Source of the DNA: Citromicrobium sp.
GTDB taxonomy: Bacteria; Pseudomonadota; Alphaproteobacteria; Sphingomonadales; Sphingomonadaceae
Reading direction: 5' to 3'
DNA: 64,000 nt
NCBI GenBank assembly: GCA_002729695.1
Contig: PBYQ01000036.1
Coordinates: 1-64,000, forward strand
The first letter of the stretch is position 1, and each line of letters begins with the position of its first letter. Below the pieces are notes generated by a model that worked only from the letters and a program-made list of their open reading frames with translations, was not told where the DNA came from and did no database searches. Position numbers and translations under genes: made by a program. Below are positions 61,486-64,000 of the stretch, one piece after another.

Positions 61486-61713
61486 ATGGGTTTGATTCGT
61501 ACCGCAATCCTGGGTGGCCTGGGCTACCTCGGCTACAAGGCCTACAAGAACCACAAGGACGAAAACGGCGTCGCCTTCGCCGATGGCCAGCCGACCGGCG
61601 GCGTGCGCAACGCAGGGTCCTCTGCCACCGCGACCAAGGGCGACACAATGAGCCGAACCGACGAAGCTCTCGACGAGACCTTCCCGGCGAGCGATGCGAC
61701 CGCCAAGTACTAG
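61486..61713 (+). CDS. Small stress-type protein
   Basis: A 75-residue protein. The N-terminus has a short hydrophobic, Gly/Tyr-rich segment (about 4-19, LGGLGYLGYKAYKNHKD) that may touch the membrane; the rest is polar. The C-terminal DEALDETFPASD motif recurs, from general knowledge, in small sphingomonad and rhizobial proteins tied to stress response. A GGAGA site precedes the start. The upstream EcfG-type promoter supports a general-stress role, which is inference. Confidence 0.75.
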   Translation: MGLIRTAILGGLGYLGYKAYKNHKDENGVAFADGQPTGGVRNAGSSATATKGDTMSRTDEALDETFPASDATAKY

Positions 61714-61716
61714 GCG

Positions 61717-61977
61717 CTAAGCCATCGGCGGCGGGCCCTCGCGCTCGCCGCCGGTAGCAAGCATTTCTACCAGATATTGCCGGATCGCGCTGGCGAGCCC
61801 CACCGGCTCGTCGGCTTCGATTCGTTGTGCATCGATCCGCGCCACGAGCGCGTTGATCGGTATGCCCAGAACCTCCGCCCGATCGCGCAGCAAATCCCAG
61901 AAAACCGGCTCCAGCGTTATGCTGGTCTTGTGACCGGCGATCTCGACCGATCGTTTGATGGGGGGATGGTAGCGCAT
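61717..61977 (-). CDS. Ribbon-helix-helix domain protein
   Basis: An 86-residue protein of the RHH_4 type. A beta strand (KRSVEIAGHKTSITLE) leads into two helices (PVFWDLLRDRAEVLG and INALVARIDAQR), followed by LASAIRQYLVEML. This is the alphaproteobacterial stand-alone RHH family, sometimes misnamed aryl-sulfate sulfotransferase. It probably binds DNA as a dimer; no target is evident. Converges with the small stress-type gene, 3 bp apart. Confidence 0.87.
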   Translation of the reverse strand: MRYHPPIKRSVEIAGHKTSITLEPVFWDLLRDRAEVLGIPINALVARIDAQRIEADEPVGLASAIRQYLVEMLATGGEREGPPPMA

Positions 61978-62045
61978 TGGGGGAACCGTGGCGCACGCCT
62001 ATTGCGAGCGCAATCCTCTCACCCCGCTGATCCAGACGTCAGACC

Positions 62046-62870
62046 TTACGGTGCGGCCGCTGCCGGCTGATCCGCCTCAAGCATTTCCCACTGCGCCCAG
62101 ATGCGCGGAGCCAGCTGGTCGAGCGGCACCCAGTGCTCTCCACCTGTCAGGTTGATGCGGACTATGTTCGGCCCTCCCGCGGCCTCCAGCTTTGTGGCCG
62201 CTTTCGGATCGACCTCCGCGTCCTTCGTGCCGTGCATCAGGAGCAGCGGTTCCTCGACTGCGGCTATCCTGCCCAGATTATCGTAGCGTTCGCTGACCAG
62301 CGCACGGGCGATTCCCGGGACCATGTCTTTCAGCCGGGTGAAAGCGCCCATCGTCGCCACCCCGGCGAATTCGTGCCGCGCAGCCATTTCGATGGCCACG
62401 GCCCCGCCGAGCGAGAAGCCGAACACATAAAGGCGCGAATCGGGGGCGAGCTCGCCTGCCTTGGCGATCCAGGCCTCGGCATCGGTGTAGAGGCCGGCTT
62501 CGGAGGGTTTGCCCGGATTGTCGCCATAGCCCCGGTAGGACGCAATCAGCACGCCCCTGCCGCCGGCCCGCATAGGCTCCGCGCGATAGGCGGAGACCAT
62601 CTGGTTGTAGGCATTGCCGTGGAACACGACGACGATCTGGTCGACGCCATCGTCCGGCGGCCAGTACGCCCCCTCCAGCGTCAATCCGTCAGCGGTTTGC
62701 GTGGTGATCGCCTGCGGGGGCTCGCCCCGGAATTCCACGTCCGTATCGGCAAGCGCGACGGGCTGGTAGACGCGGCTGGAAACGAGCCCCGCAGCCGCCG
62801 GCGTGGGCACAGACGAGACGCCGAGGCACAGCAGGAACAGGGCGAGAAGGCTCAAAACCCGGTATTGCAT
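62046..62870 (-). CDS. Exported alpha/beta hydrolase
   Basis: A 274-residue exported protein with signal peptide about 1-27 (cleavage after AAA). The hydrolase fold resembles the ABHD13/BEM46 type: IVVVFHGNAYNQM (oxyanion), SYRGYGDNPGKPSE, nucleophile in FGFSLGGAVAIEMA, Asp in LMHGTKDAEVDP and His in GEHWVPLDQ. The substrate is unknown. It has its own short gap to the RHH gene, so the two may be co-transcribed. Confidence 0.86.
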   Translation of the reverse strand: MQYRVLSLLALFLLCLGVSSVPTPAAAGLVSSRVYQPVALADTDVEFRGEPPQAITTQTADGLTLEGAYWPPDDGVDQIVVVFHGNAYNQMVSAYRAEPMRAGGRGVLIASYRGYGDNPGKPSEAGLYTDAEAWIAKAGELAPDSRLYVFGFSLGGAVAIEMAARHEFAGVATMGAFTRLKDMVPGIARALVSERYDNLGRIAAVEEPLLLMHGTKDAEVDPKAATKLEAAGGPNIVRINLTGGEHWVPLDQLAPRIWAQWEMLEADQPAAAAP

Positions 62871-62924
62871 GCCTCGGTGCCTCGTCGTGGCGATCGCGTC
62901 GTCTGTCTCAGGACAATGAGCCCA

Positions 62925-63647
62925 TCAATACATGTGCTGCCCGCCATTGAGGCTCATCGTCGATCCCGTGACGAAGCCTGCGTCCTCGCTGGTCAGGAAG
63001 GCGACACCGCGCGCGATCTCTTCGGCGTGGCCGAGGCGGCCGACCGGGATCTTGGCGACGATCTTGGTCAGCACCTCGTCGGGCACGGCGGCGACCATGT
63101 CGGTGTCGATATAGCCGGGCGCGATGGCGTTGACGGTGATGCCGAAGCGCGCGCCTTCCTGCGCCAGCGCCTTGGTGAAGCCGTGGATGCCCGATTTGGC
63201 GGCGGCGTAGTTCACCTGGCCGTACTGGCCCGCCTGCCCGTTGATCGACCCGATATTGACGATGCGGCCCCACTTGGCCTCGCGCATTCCGGGGAAGCAC
63301 GCCTTGGCCATGTTGAAGCAGCCGCCGAGGTTGACGCGCATCACCTCGTTCCAGTCGTCGAAGCTCATCTTGGCGAGCGTGCCGTCGCGCGTGATCCCGG
63401 CATTATTGACCACGATCTGGATGTGGCCGTGATCTTCGGTGATGCGCGAGCAATATTCGAGGCACGCCTCATGATCGCCGACATCCCATTTCATCACCGT
63501 TATACCGGTGCGCTCCGAAAATTCGCGCGCGCGCTCGTCGTTGCCGGCATAATTGGCAATGACCGTGCGGCCCTGTTCCTTGAGCGCGAGGCTGATCGCC
63601 TCGCCGATACCGCGCGTTCCACCCGTCACCACCGCGACACGTGCCAT
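62925..63647 (-). CDS. phaB: Acetoacetyl-CoA reductase
   Basis: Reduces acetoacetyl-CoA to (R)-3-hydroxybutyryl-CoA with NADPH, the second step of polyhydroxybutyrate synthesis. A 240-residue short-chain dehydrogenase: TGGTRGIGEAI, NNAGITRDGTL, the Ser in NIGSINGQAGQYGQVNY with catalytic YAAAK, and IAPGYIDTDMV, plus the phaB-typical C-terminus GSTMSLNGGQHMY. Two ATGs (63650 and 63647) follow GGGGAGAG; the second has better spacing. No other pha genes are adjacent. Confidence 0.93.
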   Translation of the reverse strand: MARVAVVTGGTRGIGEAISLALKEQGRTVIANYAGNDERAREFSERTGITVMKWDVGDHEACLEYCSRITEDHGHIQIVVNNAGITRDGTLAKMSFDDWNEVMRVNLGGCFNMAKACFPGMREAKWGRIVNIGSINGQAGQYGQVNYAAAKSGIHGFTKALAQEGARFGITVNAIAPGYIDTDMVAAVPDEVLTKIVAKIPVGRLGHAEEIARGVAFLTSEDAGFVTGSTMSLNGGQHMY

Positions 63648-63774
63648 CATTCACTCTCCCCTGACTTCTCTACCTTTTCAGCGTGACGTAGCGTCAGGCG
63701 CGCGAACGGGCAAAGCAAAATGCCTTGGGACCTCGATATTTAGGAAAGCATGCGGGCCTACACGGCCGGCAGCG

Positions 63775-64000
63775 TCAGAACCGCAGCTGGGTGCCGATAT
63801 AGACCGACTGGCTGTCGTCCGCCCCATCGGTGAGCGGCGAGAGACGCGCGTCCTGTTCTTCGGACAGGCGCACGCCTGCGGTCACGTCCAGATTGCGCGA
63901 GACGCGATAGGCGCCGCCCAGATCGAGCTGGCGATCGCCGCGCCCTTCGAGTGTGCGCGGCGCGCGGCCCGGGGTGCGTTCCTGATCCACGGAGATACGC
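63775..64000 (-). CDS. Outer-membrane beta-barrel protein, C-terminal part
   Basis: The last 74 codons of a protein that runs off the right edge of the window. Alternating patterns (DRQLDLGGAYRVSRNLDVTAGVRL, SVYIGTQLRF) and the final Phe fit the last strands of an outer-membrane barrel recognised by BamA. The family cannot be told from this fragment. Confidence 0.7.
   Translation of the reverse strand, partial: RISVDQERTPGRAPRTLEGRGDRQLDLGGAYRVSRNLDVTAGVRLSEEQDARLSPLTDGADDSQSVYIGTQLRF

Overview
This 64 kb window is GC-rich chromosomal DNA from an alphaproteobacterium, most likely order Sphingomonadales (Erythrobacteraceae-like). The evidence is the gene content and order: rpe, heparinase II/III-like gene and purH in a row; a 1568-residue NAD-glutamate dehydrogenase; a CYP153-like P450; a YqiJ/YqiK pair; phaB; and a candidate EcfG-type promoter. 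This placement is inference from families and gene order, because no rRNA lies in the window.

Left end (1-3588): the terminal part of an integrative element. It carries a small HEPN-like protein, an MNT-HEPN fusion protein, an iteron-like repeat set beside a perfect DnaA box, and a tyrosine integrase. It ends in a 45-bp copy of the 3' half of tRNA-Arg(CCG), which marks the attachment site. The intact tRNA and the other end of the element should lie left of the window.

3.6-22.5 kb: a Flp-type pilin with a Ser/Gly-rich tail and a heptanucleotide array upstream; a DUF2141 protein; rpe-heparinase-purH; an exported MsrA preceded by an overlapping tiny membrane ORF; a Fur-family regulator; dxs; a serine hydrolase with a perfect operator-like palindrome; a crotonase; then a five-gene leftward operon (POT transporter, two amidohydrolases, FKBP isomerase, NnrU). 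A YtrA-like GntR regulator, ihfB and tRNA-Leu(TAA) follow.

22.5-38.7 kb: an envelope-glycosylation-like cluster (UDP-galactopyranose-mutase-like flavoprotein, GtrA, GT-C-like membrane protein), exported MsrB, CYP153-like P450, a NatAB-like ABC exporter, queG, a P450-type ferredoxin reductase, the large glutamate dehydrogenase and an alpha/beta hydrolase.

38.9-53.7 kb: Tat-exported PhoD-like phosphatase, a secreted hydrolase, a four-gene operon of three membrane proteins plus an XRE regulator with a promoter flanked by matching operators, a DEDD exonuclease, thrS, a TauE/SafE permease, agmatine deiminase, an M28 peptidase lipoprotein, and a translationally coupled glnE-bcp-DUF455 operon.

53.8-64 kb: M23 peptidase, acyl-CoA ligase, YqiJ/YqiK membrane-scaffold pair, galU, murA, a small stress-type protein behind a near-consensus EcfG-type promoter, a ribbon-helix-helix protein, an exported hydrolase, phaB, and the C-terminus of an outer-membrane protein cut by the window edge. 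Apart from the island, the window looks like stable core chromosome with many 4-bp ATGA/GTGA overlaps between cotranscribed genes.
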